DNA from: Tanypteryx hageni | Lineage: Eukaryota > Arthropoda > Insecta > Odonata > Petaluridae | NCBI GenBank assembly: GCA_028673005.1 | Contig: CM054115.1 | Coordinates: 196,858,370-196,922,369 of the forward strand | DNA length: 64,000 bases | Direction of reading: 5' to 3' | Part shown: piece by piece, positions 25,519 to 37,020 of the stretch | Position numbering within the stretch: position 1 is the first letter of the stretch | Layout of the letters: each line of letters opens with the position of its first letter | The notes under the pieces: generated by a model | The model's database searches: none | What the model saw: only the letters and a program-made list of their open reading frames with translations | What the model was told of the DNA's origin: nothing | Made by a program: the position numbers and the translations under genes

Positions 25519-26255
25519 TATGGTTACCATATTTTTAATCCTATATCCCGGACAAAAGAACACAAAAATCCGAACAACACCCGGACTTTTAAAATTGAAC
25601 CTTTTAAGCACAAAAAATTGTACTGTGGTGTTATATCAATAAAAAATATAATTAAAAATTATTAAAGTAAATTGTCGAACGTAAATATTTTTATTACTTA
25701 AGCATTTACGCATAAAAATATCATAATATGCAATAATACTTAAAATTTCATACTTTATTATGATTTATTATCCGAAACAATAATTCTGACGATAGACTAA
25801 ATATGTAAATAATACATAGGAACATATAACTTTTTATGCATATCTTGATTAATATATACAAAAATATAACTCGAAGCCTGTCTAACAATTAACTTTGAAA
25901 TAAAAGTTAAAATTATTATTAAAGAATAATAATATGACCAATTTTATTATTACCGAGGTTTGCTGAACGACTCATTTACAAATTTAAAGTAAAATGATAG
26001 AACATAACGTCAAAAATGATATTTAACATTTCACAATATAATTAAGGATACAACGTTATCATCACAAACTGCAATACCGACCCAAATTGTGTAGACGACT
26101 TCTTGAATTCTTGAATGTTACTACTAATTTTAAAAATATTTCCCAAATATTAAAGTAAATAAAATAAAAAACGTACAATAGGAGGAAATAATCCACTTCC
26201 GGAGAAGTGTTAAAAAGAGAACATATCCGGAAAAACAAGATGTCTGGTAACCCTA
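25519..26255. mobile_element. hAT MITE, 737 bp, perfect 8-bp target duplication
   Basis: Left end TATGGTTACCA; reversed right end TAGGGTTACCAGA. Both ends continue with TCCGGA/CCCGGACA-like sequence. Flanked by AATATTAG at 25511-25518 and 26256-26263. The TAGGGTTACCA terminus and 8-bp duplication identify hAT. The interior is AT-rich and has no ORF. Confidence 0.9.
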
Positions 26256-26263
26256 AATATTAG

Positions 26264-27372
26264 AAGACTACTGACGACAGAAAATCCCGTAAAATAAATC
26301 AGATTACTGCGTTTAAACAAAAAATAGAATGAAGACATTTCTCAAATTTAATATAATTTATTTATCCGTTTTCTAATATGTTCTAATTAACGAGACAAAC
26401 AAGAGATATGCTTAGCTACGGGTAGGTGAGGGGGCGTCCGCCACCGGAGCCGAACCCCAAGGGGCGCCATAATAGCAAAAAACAAGTTGTGAAACTGTAT
26501 CTTATGGTCATTTAAATATTTTCTTCAATCCCGAATAATCTACATTTATCAAAAGATAGAATAATAAGGTCATAATAATATAATTATAACGTAAGTCATG
26601 CAACTTAGAACCATAACAAAAATTGAGTAAATATTTTTCACCATCCTGTGAGTTTTACTCGCAAATCACTTTAGAATCTTGCCTACAGACGGATGGGCAG
26701 ATAAGTAGAAACTTAGAAATTTTTTCGCCATAAAAATAGGTAAAAGTTTTTTGAACTAGAAATAAATTTAGTTATTGAATATTCCACAGTCAAATTTATT
26801 GTCGCCATATCATATATACTGCAATTAATTATCCCATATTAAATAAACTTAATTCAGAATATATAAAACGACATTTGCCTCTTATACACCGATTTGTTGT
26901 CGTTTCTCTCAATGGCAGTTAGAAATGCTACGATCTATTTTTTGCAATAAAAATATATTTATCAATTCCTAATTCTTTCTTTCATTAAACTTTCCAAAAA
27001 ATGTGAATACATGATGTCTATAAAACACAACAACTAGCTACTATAAATGTAGCTTTCGAACCTATAATAATAACTTTCAGTATTTTAATCATGATATAAC
27101 ATCCTAAATTCGAGGTCGTGTAATATTCAAGAGATATATATCTAATTTTATGAAAAAATGCATACCTGTACGATAGATTCAATCATAAATATGAGAACAT
27201 GACAATCTATCTCCAACAACTAGCAATTAAATACTGACGTAAGGTGACGGAAATCCTATGGGAAAGAAATGTGGGTCATCGGTGAGCTCTAGGTTCCCAA
27301 TTTTCATTTACGAAACAAATGCTTTGGAAAAGCACTTTTCGGGAGTTAGAAGAAGACATTTTTCTGAAAGAT
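26264..27372. other. AT-rich sequence, nothing recognised
   Basis: No credible ORF. A GC-richer stretch at 26415-26470 (GGTGAGGGGGCGTCCGCC) may be a lone TE end. Confidence 0.35.
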
Positions 27373-27375
27373 TAA

Positions 27376-27816
27376 AGGCTGGCTCACACTGGAGGGACGG
27401 TCGGAGAACGGTCGCGTTGAGCGCGCTCTCAGGGACAGTACTAATTTTGGGGAGGCCATTTGCACTTGATGGTTAGGCCTCAGTCGCGGCACGGTCGCAT
27501 TCCGGCCCCCACCTCCAGCGTGACGTAATTTATGGATGCTCCTAACTAGCAGAAAGATTCAAGGTCAGTTCGGCTGTCACCGAGGATTGCCGATAGTAAC
27601 CGAAGATGCTGGGACTCGAAGGGGCTTGGGATAAAAACTGCCTCCTCGAGCGACCCAAAGGGTTCCAGTCGAGGCCGGACCGCGTTCTCCCCTACAAGTG
27701 TGAACGCATTTGAGCTTTGTTCATAGAAATCCCATTGAAAATAGGATTTTTATATTTGGTCTAAAATGTCCTAACCGCGACTGACCTACGATTGTCCCTT
27801 CAGTGTGAACCAACAT
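27376..27816. mobile_element. Harbinger-like MITE with TAA target duplication
   Basis: Inverted ends AGGCTGGCTCACACTGGAGG and, reversed, ATGTTGGTTCACACTGAAGG, of equal length when TAA (27373-27375 and 27817-27819) is taken as the target duplication. 441 bp, interior GC-richer than the flanks, no convincing ORF. The TWA target suggests PIF/Harbinger. Confidence 0.65.
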
Positions 27817-27819
27817 TAA

Positions 27820-28240
27820 GAGCTCTTTTCGAGAAGGAAGGGTAGGGGAGGAACAACCGTCGGAATTGACGCGATAAGCCAACACTACTGCATTGCTCCA
27901 ACGCCTTTTATTAGTTCAGTTACCCTCGACTCTCTTATTTGGAAAAGGGATAAACCACATGGGGATATCCATTTCAGCGGGTATGCGGTAGGATATATTT
28001 TGGTTGCAGTGGTTTTCCCAGTTACCCCCTTCAATTTTCGTAAGTAGCCGACATGAAAGGCGAGGACGGCTTGCAATAAACGATTTCACAGCAGATAGCA
28101 TGATCGCGACACCGACTCGACCATCCCTCTAGTTTGAACCAGCCTTTAAATTCTCCGCGTACCACTCGGAAAGTCCTCGCGTACCCCCAGGGATACGCGC
28201 ACCCTAAGTTGAAGACCACAGCTCTAGGACGCCAAGGATA
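27820..28240 (-). mobile_element. Second copy of the same terminal repeat next to a hAT-like end
   Basis: On the minus strand, TTTAAAGGCTGGTTCAAACT at about 28150 is followed by GAGGGATGGTCGAG, matching the end of the MITE at 27376 but in opposite orientation. Above it, 28155-28232 reversed reads TTCAACTTAGGGTGCGCG and CCCTGGGGGTACGCG, as in a common hAT terminus. Two MITEs have probably collided here. 27885-28100 has two overlapping minus-strand ORFs of about 60 codons, unrecognised. Confidence 0.45.
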
Positions 28241-28399
28241 GAGAATTTGCTCGGATAAGAAGTCTCTTTCGCAATAATACACCATCCTCGAAATACCTTT
28301 CTCAAACGTGATTACTCTCAGGAAGACCAAGAAGCGGAATTAAAGTTAAGTTCAGTGAAACCGCACTAAAAATCGGCGGGACTGTTTAAGTTAAGAAAT

Positions 28400-30174
28400 A
28401 TAAACAATTATCTGAAAAAACTGCACTGCTGATGAAGAAAAGAAGGGAGATGAAGATCACTAATGGCCCTACAAAAATGATTCACTCCGCAGAAATAAAC
28501 CAAACTATTAGGAATTTCATCAAAGTTGATGTGAAGAAATATAATTATGAGCTAATCGAGAAAACTATAGAAAACAATAGAAGTGATAAGAAAATGAAAT
28601 AGTATCTCCTGATTGGTAAGAGACAGCTTGTGGAACTGATGTTAAAAGATGGTTCGATTACGCATAGCAAGAAGTAAATTTTGACACTAGTAGAAGAATC
28701 CTACATAAAACTATATGATGATCCTTTTAACAACGAAGAAAAAAACGAAGAAGGAAACATGACTACTGAAAAGGTTCCAGATTTTCTACCAGAAGAGGTG
28801 AGATATGCAATCAAAAACATGAAGAATGAAAAAGCGTCTGGAATTACAGAAGAAGTATTCAAGGCAACAGGTAACTGTATGGACAAGATCCTCTCTAAGA
28901 TTTTTATGTCTTGATTAAGGAAGATGAATATACCAGAGCTGTGGAACCACGGAAGCATCATTCTCTTGCACAAGAAAAGTTGCAAGGAAGACATGAATAA
29001 TTATAGGCCAATCAGTCTCCTACCGGCAGCCTACACAAAGATTCTCATTACGCGCCTTCAAAATTATTTTGATTTTGTCCAGCTCAGAGAATAAGCTGGA
29101 TTTTGCAATGGATTTTTGGACCATATTCAAGTTGTAGAGAGGTAATTAGTCGGACTAATGAGTAAGAGTTTCCCCCCTGTATATGCTTCATCGACTACGA
29201 GAAAGAATTCGACTCTATTTGATTCTTCGGTGTAAAATGCACTGAAGAAACAAGGGGTAGAAGAAACGTGCCATTAAGATAAAAAAGAGAGTGAGGCAAG
29301 GAGATACCATGTTACCGAAACTATTCACGGAGGATCTAGAGGATACTCAAAGCGCTAGACTGGGAAGAAAATGGTATAAAATTAAATGAAAAATATCTGA
29401 GTCACTGAGTCATCATGCTGTTCGCAGGAAACCCAGAAGAGCTCCCTAGAAGAACTGATGAACTAGAGCAAGCATGCTAAAGAGCTGAGTTTAATGTGTC
29501 TTAATAAAATAAGGATCATGGTCAACCCCTTCACAAATTCCGAGAAGATATTGATCAACAGAGCAGACCTCGAAGAAGTAACAAATTACGTTTACTTGGG
29601 TCAACTCATCACTACCGACGGATAATGTCTGGGAGAAATCAAACGTATAGTGAAGATGGAATGGATTGCTTTTGGCAGGAATGCAAGTATCGTTAAATCC
29701 AATAACCTAGTCTTTCTGAAAAGGAGATTGTATGACCAATGTGTTGTACTTGTTTTGATTTATGGATGCAAAACATGGGCCATGATAGCTAGAACAGTCC
29801 AGCACATGTAAACAAGACAGAGGAGTATGGAAAGATGTATGCCTGGGATCACCCGAAGGGACCACAAAAGGAACGACTGAGTAAGAAAGAAGACAGGAGT
29901 CTTTGTCGTAATTAAAAGAGTAAAGGCGCTTATATGGCAGTGGGCGGGTCATATTGCTAAATGAAATGATCGGCGTTGGACATCTAGTGTCATAGAATTG
30001 ATCCCGAGAATCATTAAGAGACCAAGAATATGACCGAAAAATAGATGTGACAAAGAGCTTTTGAAGTTCTTAATAGCAACTTGGTGGAGGGAGGCAGTTG
30101 AAAAGGCATACTGGCAGAGTCTAGCCTTCATCCGTCAAATGGATTGAAATGGGCTGATAATGGTGATGATGATA
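28400..30174 (+). pseudogene. RTE-type LINE fragment (subfamily A), 5'-truncated
   Basis: Across frames: LMKKRREMKI, EINQTIRNFIKVDVKKYN, SYIKLYDDPF, VRYAIKNMKNEKASGITEE (RT block 1), SIILLHKK and NNYRPISLLPAAYTKI (block 2), then a REQAGF-type stretch ending in FLDHIQVVER. The C-terminal region, with WWREAVEKAYW, is scattered across frames. It ends in a (TGATGA)n-TA tail, as RTE elements do. The endonuclease domain is lost, and there are many stops, so it is old. It differs clearly from the RTE at 57-60 kb. Confidence 0.8.
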
Positions 30175-30180
30175 TATATA

Positions 30181-31654
30181 CAGAGAGTCCCGCAATAGGA
30201 TGTACGTAGCTTAACTAAGTGCTACGTGATCATTTTGAGTAGAAAAGTTCTAATTAACATGGATCCGATCTGCAACGGTTTGTCAAGAAAATTAGAATAA
30301 CATTCACTATACATTGGTTGTTTGAAAATTTAGTTCACTAAGCTGCCACGAGAATATGCGCACATGACGTAGGCAAGACAGAGAGGGCAGTCAGTGTTTA
30401 TCAGTTGTTAGTTGTAAATTGAGTGACCGCAGTGTTTGTTTACCCTTCCTTTCGTTCACTGTGTAGCTAAGTGTTAAAGGCTACAACTACGTAGTGGTCG
30501 TAACAATCGCTACATTTTCTAATGAAGATTATACCGATATCATTTTCGTGTATGGTCATGGTAATAGCAATTCAAGAGCAGCAGTCACGGAGTATCATCG
30601 GCGGTTTCCTTATCGTGGATTCCCAGATAGTCGAGTCTTCAGTAATGTTTATCGGTCTATCAGAGAAACAGGTACAGTCCCACAAACAAGGCGTGAAGAC
30701 CACGACGACGCAGTGACGATGTGAAAGATGATGTACTGAAAATGGTAGAGCGCAGTCCAACCACGAGTGTCCAAAGAGTTTCCAATCGAGTTGGGGCAAG
30801 CTGGATGACAGTTTGGAGAACCTTGCATGACTTTGGTTTGTACCCGTTTTACGTCCAAAATGTCCAGGCTCTGCAAACAAATGATTACTTTGCGCATGAA
30901 AACTTCTGCAATTGGCTGCTTCAAAATCAGGAGCTGTGCACGAAGATTTTATTCAAAGATGAAGCTAACTTCAGCAGAGATGGCATCACAAACACAAGAA
31001 ATACACTTGCTTTGTCCTATTATAATCCTCATGCGACCCAGGAAACACGTTTTCAAACCCGTTTCACGGTAAACATTTGGTGTGGTATTATTGGAAACCT
31101 ACTGATCGGACCGTTAGTGTTTGAAGACCGCTTGATATCTCAGCGCTACTTGTGTTTCCTACAGGAAGAACTGCCATTGCTGTTGGAAGATGTTCCTCTT
31201 ATAACCAGGAAAGAGATGTGGCTGCAGCAAAATGGCGCACCTCCTCATTTTGGTAAGGGTCAAATAAAATCCCTGGTGTATGCTGTGAAATCAAACACTA
31301 GGGCTGAGCTGGTGAATAACATAATGGACTGCGGCGCACACATAGAAAATGATCAGGACATTGTGATGAAGGCCGTTAATTCACTTACAGGAAGGGCTCA
31401 ACGGTGCATCGACAATCAGGGTGGCCATTTCGAGACACTTAAGTGAAAAACAATTTAGAATGTAGTATTAGTGTAATCATGTCACCTAAATATTAATGAA
31501 ATTGTACTTGTACAAATTACAATGCAATAATATGATAATTCTCATTTTCTTGACAAACCGTTGCAGAACGGACCCATGTTAATGAGACCTTTTCGACTAA
31601 AAATGATACCAAGAGCACGTAGTATAGCTATGTACATCATATTGCGGGACACTG
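30181..31654 (+). mobile_element. Tc1/mariner-IS630 element with ~118-bp inverted terminal repeats
   Basis: Ends CAGAGAGTCCCGCAATAGG and, reversed, CAGTGTCCCGCAATATG; similarity runs inward for about 118 bp on each side as far as GCAACGGTTTGTCAAGAAAA, where the two arms match perfectly. TA flanks at 30179-30180 and 31655-31656 give the target duplication. The element lies in a (TA)n run between the tails of two LINE fragments. Confidence 0.93.
30494..31446 (+). pseudogene. IS630-like transposase with internal deletion
   Basis: N-terminus [19 protein letters not shown] and [14 protein letters not shown] is the DUF4817-type HTH. After one frameshift near 30715 a 241-codon ORF follows: SPTTSVQRVSNRVGASWMTV (second HTH), ILFKDEANFSRDGI (first Asp), FTVNIWCGIIGNLLIGPLVF, LQQNGAPPHF (family form HDGAPAHF: Asp replaced by Asn), then GQIKSLVYAV and CIDNQGGHFETL at the end. 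Between GAPPHF and QIKSLVY the family has about 40 more residues with the third catalytic Asp (WPPRSPDLTPLDFFLWG); they are missing although the frame is kept. Two of three catalytic Asp are lost, so it is inactive. Confidence 0.85.
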
Positions 31655-31660
31655 TATATA

Positions 31661-33047
31661 TATTTACGACACGGGAGAGTGGCCTCTAGATCTCCTAGAC
31701 GTAACAATAATCCCTCTAAATAAGAAGCCAAAGGGTATGCAGTGTAAAGATTACAGAACGATAAGCCTTCTGTCACACACATCAAAGATCATCACGAGGA
31801 TTCTTAATAAAAGGCTAGAGAAAAAGGCAGAAGAAATGTTAAGGGGAAGATCAATTCGGTTTCAGAAAAGGACGAGGAACTAGAGATGCTATAGGAGTAG
31901 TTAGAATCATATCAGAAAGGGCAATAGATTACAGTCAAGATATCTGCGTATATTTCGAAGACTGGCAGAAGGCCTTTGATAGAGTAAACTGGATAAAGTT
32001 GATGAAGATATTAAAGGATATAGGTGTAGACTGGAAAGAGAGGAGACTGATTAGGAATCTATATGTGAATCATGTTGTAAAGGTCAGGTTTGAGAATGTG
32101 GATACCAGCGGAATAAATATCGGTAGAGGAGTAAGACAAGGCTGCTGCCTATCGCCAACCCTATTCAATATATATGGAGAAAGTCTAATGCAAGAAGCTT
32201 TAGAAGGCACAGGAGATTTCAAAATTGGAAGAAGGATTATAGGAACAGTAAAATATGCAGATGATCAAGTACTTCTAGCACGAAAGGAAGAGGAGCTACA
32301 AAAAATGATAAATAGATTAGTGATAACAGATAGAAAATACGGTATGGAAATTAATACAGAAAAATCCATGGTCATTCGAATATCGGGTAAAGAAGAGAAT
32401 CTGAACATAAGTATTGGGGGAAAGGCTTTAGAACAAGTTTCAGAATATAAATACCTTGGAAGCATCATAACACGAGAAGCAAAATGTATGGATGTGATCA
32501 GAACTAGAATAGGAAATGCAAAAGCGGCTTTCAGGAGAATGAAACAACTACTTACTGGGAATATAAGGAAAGATATCAGCAAGAAGTTGATAAAATGCTA
32601 TGCATTGAGTATAGCATTGTATGGGGCAGAAACATGGACGCTAAGGAAAAATGACATCAAATACTTGGAAAGCTTTGAAATGTGGACTTGAAGGAGAATG
32701 TTGAAGATAAAATGGACAGATTGGATGAAAAACGGTGAAGTGCTACGAAGAATAGGAGAGAAGGGAATGATTATACAGACTATCAGAAAGAGGAAGGCTA
32801 ACTGAGTTGGACATTACCTGAGGAGAAAGAGTATGATTAAAGATGTGTTAGAAGGAAAACTAGATGGGAAAAGGGAAAGAGGTAGGAAAAGATTTCAGCT
32901 GATAGACGATTTGAAAGGGAAAGAGAGTTATCAAGATATAAAGAGGACAGCGGAAAATAGGAGTATATGGAGAACCAGGTTTAACCAAGAATAATCACGG
33001 ACCTGTCTACGGACAGACTACCTATGATGATGATGATGATGATGTGT
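31661..33047 (+). pseudogene. RTE LINE subfamily B, 5'-truncated copy
   Basis: Near-copy of the 3' half of the RTE at 57.0-60.2 kb (starts at the equivalent of 58836). By eye a 148-bp sample differs at 6 positions. A 1-bp insertion near 31840, and TGG-to-TGA changes near 32690 and 32805, break the ORF. Residual 230-codon ORF 31999-32691 holds RQGCCLSPTLFNIYGE and KYADDQVLLA, the RT core with both active-site Asp. The 3' end has the same hairpin and (GAT)n tail. A 5'-truncated young insertion, next to the mariner element. Confidence 0.93.
33003..33016 (+). promoter_or_regulatory. RTE 3'-UTR hairpin (truncated copy)
   Basis: CTGTC-TACG-GACAG forms a 5-bp stem closed by a UACG tetraloop of the stable cUNCGg class, just after the stop and before the (GAT)n tail. 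The same hairpin occurs at 60177-60190. Confidence 0.55.
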
Positions 33048-35093
33048 GTGTGTGTCCAAAAATTCCCCCCAATTTTGGTACAAATTATTAACCAATCGGT
33101 AGAATAAAAACCAAATTATGAACTATATTTTTATCTTTATTACTATTATTTTAGTAGAATCGGAATGAAAAATGAACAATAATTTTATTTTCCAAGTTAT
33201 TTTAGTCCATGAATTAATCAAACTGTTCAAATTGTTCTCCTTTATGATCAATGCACTTTTGTAATCGTCCCGCTACACTGCAACATACCTTTTGGCAAAG
33301 CTCAACATCAATAGTGGCAAATTGTTCCTTAATCACTTGGCAAAGTTCTTGAACATTTCTTGGCTTGTCTGGATACTAAGTGTTTTAGAACCCACCATAA
33401 GAAAAAATCAGGAGGGGCTAGGTCTGATGACCAGGATGGCCATTCAATGGGCCCACGACCTCGAAAAGTGTTATCAAACCAATCACGTATTTGTCTTCCA
33501 TAATGGGGTGGGGCCCCATCTTGTTGAAATAAAAAATCTTCCTGATGTTGTAATTGAGGAAAAAAACACGTTAGCAATCTGTTGAGATAATTCTCGGAAT
33601 TAATTGTCCCATCAAAGAAAAAGGGACCAACGAGGCCTTGACTGGAGATTGCTGCCCAGACAGTCAACTCAAGATGGTTTACTTCTTTTTCATCAAGTAT
33701 GTGTGGATTTTCATGTGCCCAATAGACACAATTGTGCCGGTTAATGTGTCCATTGAGTTTGAAGCAGGCTTCATCGGACCACCATATCTTGTCTTGCAGA
33801 ATGGGGTCAATGTGAATCATATCTAGGTAAAGTTCTGCAAAAGGCACTCGACTATCAGAATCTCCGTCTTGTAGGTGATGAAACGGTCGTGGGATTCAGA
33901 GATATTTTCTTTAGTAAATTATGAACACTTTGTCGAAAAATCTCGAGTTCTGTAGAAAGACGACGGACTGATTTTTGAGGACTATGATTTACTAGTAAAA
34001 GGTGCTTGCATACTGCGAGCATTTCATCTCACCTTGAAAAACATTAATTTTTCAGAAATATATTTCATCATGGTAAATATTTCTTCGATTTAAAAGAATA
34101 ATGGGGTAAAACTATAGCTAATTTTTGCAATTTTTAAAATATTATACTTTTTCCACATTGGGTTAATAATGCTACACATTTTTGCCAAATCTTAAATTTA
34201 TAGCACAATTAGAAGTGAAATAATATTTACCTAATTGTTTAAATTTTAATAATTTTTGACGGCTGTAATAACCATCTCATGGATACATTGAAATATTTAT
34301 TCGTTTACATATACTAAACTCTAAATAACCTAAACATTTTAGCTCTCTAACTTGCCCCGTAGCGTGTAAACAACATAATTGTTTAAAATTTTAAGAATTT
34401 TTAACTGCGAAGCAAATAAAAATATCAAAATTTGTATCATCCCTATTTCGTCTTTTTACAAATCCTACCTCCAGAAAAAATTTCAGCTCTGTAGCAAATT
34501 CAAAAATACATAAACCTTGAAATTTTTTTTAAACAATTTCAAATTTTTAGTGGACACATTGTAGCACTTTTTCAAGATTTTGGTTTTTTTTGTTCGGTTG
34601 TATACAAAATCCTAGCTAATAAAAAAATTTCGAATCTCCAGCTCATCTGGAAGTACCTAAACATTAGTATCTTCCTATATGTTATATCTTCCTCCTCCTC
34701 CTCTGTAAGGAACGTCTATATATAATGATGCAGGCCAATAACTGCTCTGCCTTTTCTTCAGTCGTTGCTGTTTTTGGTCGTCCAGACTTGGGTAAATCAC
34801 GCACGGACTCTGTACTCTCAAATTTATCCACCACTGCTTGATATTACTTCCTTGAACTGCATGAATATTAAATTCAGCACTTAGACACCGACTTGTTTCT
34901 GCACTATTTGAACCACTTTGGTAGTAACATTTAAGAGCTGCGATTATTTGTACTTTATTAAATAAAATTTAAAAAATTTAAAATAAGCTACAATATATAA
35001 TTACCCATAATAATACAATAGACAATAAATAAAAATGTAATAAAAATATATTTAATAATTTGTACCAAAATTGGGTGAAAATTTTTGGACACC

Positions 35094-35094
<1 letters not shown>
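33048..35094 (-). mobile_element. mariner/IS630 element with inverted ends, insertion inside
   Basis: Left GTGTCCAAAAATTCCCCCCA and reversed right GTGTCCAAAAATTTTCACCC, both followed by AATTTTGGTACAAATTATTAA-like sequence, so the inverted repeats are about 40 bp. The right end abuts a (TA)n tract and the left end a (TG)n run. It carries a minus-strand transposase pseudogene interrupted by about 730 bp of AT-rich sequence (34010-34740) of unknown origin. Confidence 0.85.
33195..34970 (-). pseudogene. mariner/IS630-like transposase, split by an insertion
   Basis: N-terminal part 34745-34970: ALKCYYQSGSNSAETSRCLS and, in a neighbouring frame, RDLPKSGRPKTAT, the HTH and GRPR-like region. C-terminal part 33195-34000: SPQKSVRRLSTEL, then IWWSDEACFKLNGHINRHN (first Asp), WAHENPH, LTVWAAISSQGLVGPFFF, FQQDGAPPHYG (second Asp), EWPSWSSDLAPPDFFLWW (third Asp) and a degraded C-terminus to about 33195. 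All three Asp are present. The longest ORF, 172 codons at 33329-33847, is open. The insertion and frameshifts make it inactive. Confidence 0.85.

Positions 35095-35160
<66 letters not shown>
35095..35160. repeat. (TA)n microsatellite
   Basis: About 33 TA units lying exactly between the outer ends of two mariner/IS630 elements. Confidence 0.97.
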
Positions 35161-35163
<3 letters not shown>

Positions 35164-35360
35164 GGTGTCCGAAAACTCCCGCATAATAAGCATACCACTT
35201 GAATCTTTGCATTATTATGAGTCGACAACATATGTTCTGTTCAAGTGTCAGACGCATTATTTCGTCAGAAATCGCACTTAAAAATAAATCGATCTGGCAA
35301 CGGTAATACTCAACAGATGATGCTTTTCGACGCGCATAATCTTTGCGTTCCACTGACACC

Positions 35361-35416
35361 ATGGTAACGCGTTTATGTTTTGCGTGCGAAAGGTTCGCGG
35401 TTCAAATCTCTTATCA
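35361..35416 (+). repeat. tRNA-Pro-like segment in the left inverted repeat
   Basis: GGTAACGCGTTTATGTTTTG, then GCGTGCGAAAGGTTCGCGG and TTCAAATC. It resembles the anticodon arm, variable loop and T arm of tRNA-Pro(UGG) (general form TTTGGGTGCGAGAGGTCCC, then GGTTCAAATCCC), with an RNA polymerase III B-box. Acceptor ends are not recognisable, so it is not a working tRNA gene. Confidence 0.5.
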
Positions 35417-35706
35417 GATTCTATTGTATTTATTTTTTATTGTTTGGTTTCTGGTAATTTTTTAATTCTATTTAATTTTTTGGTATAAAAACCCTTTGTG
35501 ATTTCTGTCTTCATTTTTTCCCTCATTTCTTTTCATTCAGGTAAATTAAAATTCACGGTAAACTAATATAGTAATCTTAACAAGTTAATAACGTTAACCA
35601 AACAGATAATGACAGAAAAAATAACTTTAATAACTTTATTGTCCCTTTAGAAAGTGTTCATACGGAAGTGACATAATGTTACAGAAAAAATAAAATGTAG
35701 TTAATT

Positions 35707-36733
35707 ATCATTTAATAGGAGATGTTCGAAGTGGCTCCCGTTGGCAGCAATGCAGCCTTCAGCTCGTTTGATTAGTTCTGCCCGCACACTCTGCAGCATT
35801 TCCCTATTGCAGCACCGGCATGGATCCGTGCAACTACAACATTTACATCCTCGGGCTGGTAGATATCGCACGCGGCCGATTTGAGGTGGCCCCATAAAAA
35901 GAAATCTAAGGGGTTCTGGTCAGGTGACCTTGCGGGCCATCACGTCCGACCCACCGGTCTGGCCATGTGGCATTCAGAACACGTTGCACAGCCATCCCTC
36001 GATGTGCCCGTGCCGTATCGTGTTGAAACCACATTCTCTGGTGGCACATCATCTGACAAATTTGGGAGGATATCCCGAAGAAAAATGGCGTATGTCCGCG
36101 CACATACCCTCTCAGGAGGCAAATAGGGGCCAATGATTTTCTCTCCTAAAATTCCGGTCCACAGGTTGACGGACGCTCTTGGAATCCTCTCTCGCGAACA
36201 ACGTGAGGGTTGACACGAGCCCAATAGTGTTCATTGTGTGCGCTGAACACTCCTTCCCTTGAAAACGTGCTCTCTTTGCTCCAGACCACTTATGCAATGG
36301 ATTCGGGATCTTGACGATGAAAGTTCTAACAACTACTCGCAGAAACTCACCCTGTGTCCATGATCTTCTGGTTTTAAGTTTTGCACCCTTGTGAAATGAA
36401 ACGGGTAAAACTTTTCCTCTTTAAGAATCTCATGAAAGGTTGAATGGGGCAGACCTGTTCGCCGAGATATTTGCCGGAGAGATGTTTGAGGATTCTCTCG
36501 AACGTCTTGTAGCGCAAGCTCCTCGTTCTCTGGTGTTCTTCTTTAAGGAATTCTCCTACCATCGACAAGTGGAGGAGAAGCAAAACATCCTGTTTCTCGA
36601 AGTCGACGGTCCAGTCTAGATGGCGCCGATTTGGATAACGTTCTGCATACACGCGCCCAGTTCTGTGTGCCACACATCGACACTCTACGAAAATCAAGTA
36701 CATGTCTGCATACTCATTGAAGGTGTACTCCAT
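35707..36733 (-). pseudogene. IS630-like transposase pseudogene
   Basis: Starts MEYTFNEYADMYLIFVECR, then RVYAERYPNRRHLDW (DUF4817-type HTH), followed by LGEQVCPIQPFMRFLKRKSF. The catalytic part is in other frames: FSREGVFSAHNEHYWARVNP-like around 36240, SVNLWTGILGEKIIGPYLPP, FLRDILPNLSDDVPPENV, then WFQHDTARAHRGMAVQ (second Asp), TWPDRWVGRDGPQ, and GCIAANGSHFEHLLL near the end. The segment of the third Asp appears damaged. At least four frame changes, so inactive. Confidence 0.8.
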
Positions 36734-36961
36734 GTTTTCTGAACGAGGGTCAAGCTGTTAGTGTGTCGTATCCGTCAATACATGTTTGTACTACCTTAAC
36801 ATATCAGTAGAGGCGCTGGTGGTAAAAAGAAACTGAATAGGCCTAATGTTATTTTTAAAGAAAGAATTCATTATTACAAAATTGAAAATAAAACAATAAA
36901 CCTTTACAAAAAATAAAACGAACTTACAGTGAACAGTATTAGCATGCGCATTACAAAAAAG

Positions 36962-37020
36962 GGTATGGATCACGAGTTCGAACCGCGAACCTTTCGCACC
37001 CAAAACATAAACGCGTTACG
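36962..37020 (-). repeat. tRNA-Pro-like segment in the right inverted repeat
   Basis: Minus strand: CGTAACGCGTTTATGTTTTG, then GGTGCGAAAGGTTCGCGG and TTCGAACTCG. This arm keeps TTTTGGGTGCGAAAGG intact, closer to tRNA-Pro(UGG) than the left arm, with B-box GGTTCGAACTC. Confidence 0.5.

Noticed and set aside
28681..28994. Opposed ORFs of 77 and 97 codons as a separate host gene
   Set aside because: The plus-strand one is RT block 1 of the RTE fragment; the other is its antisense shadow.
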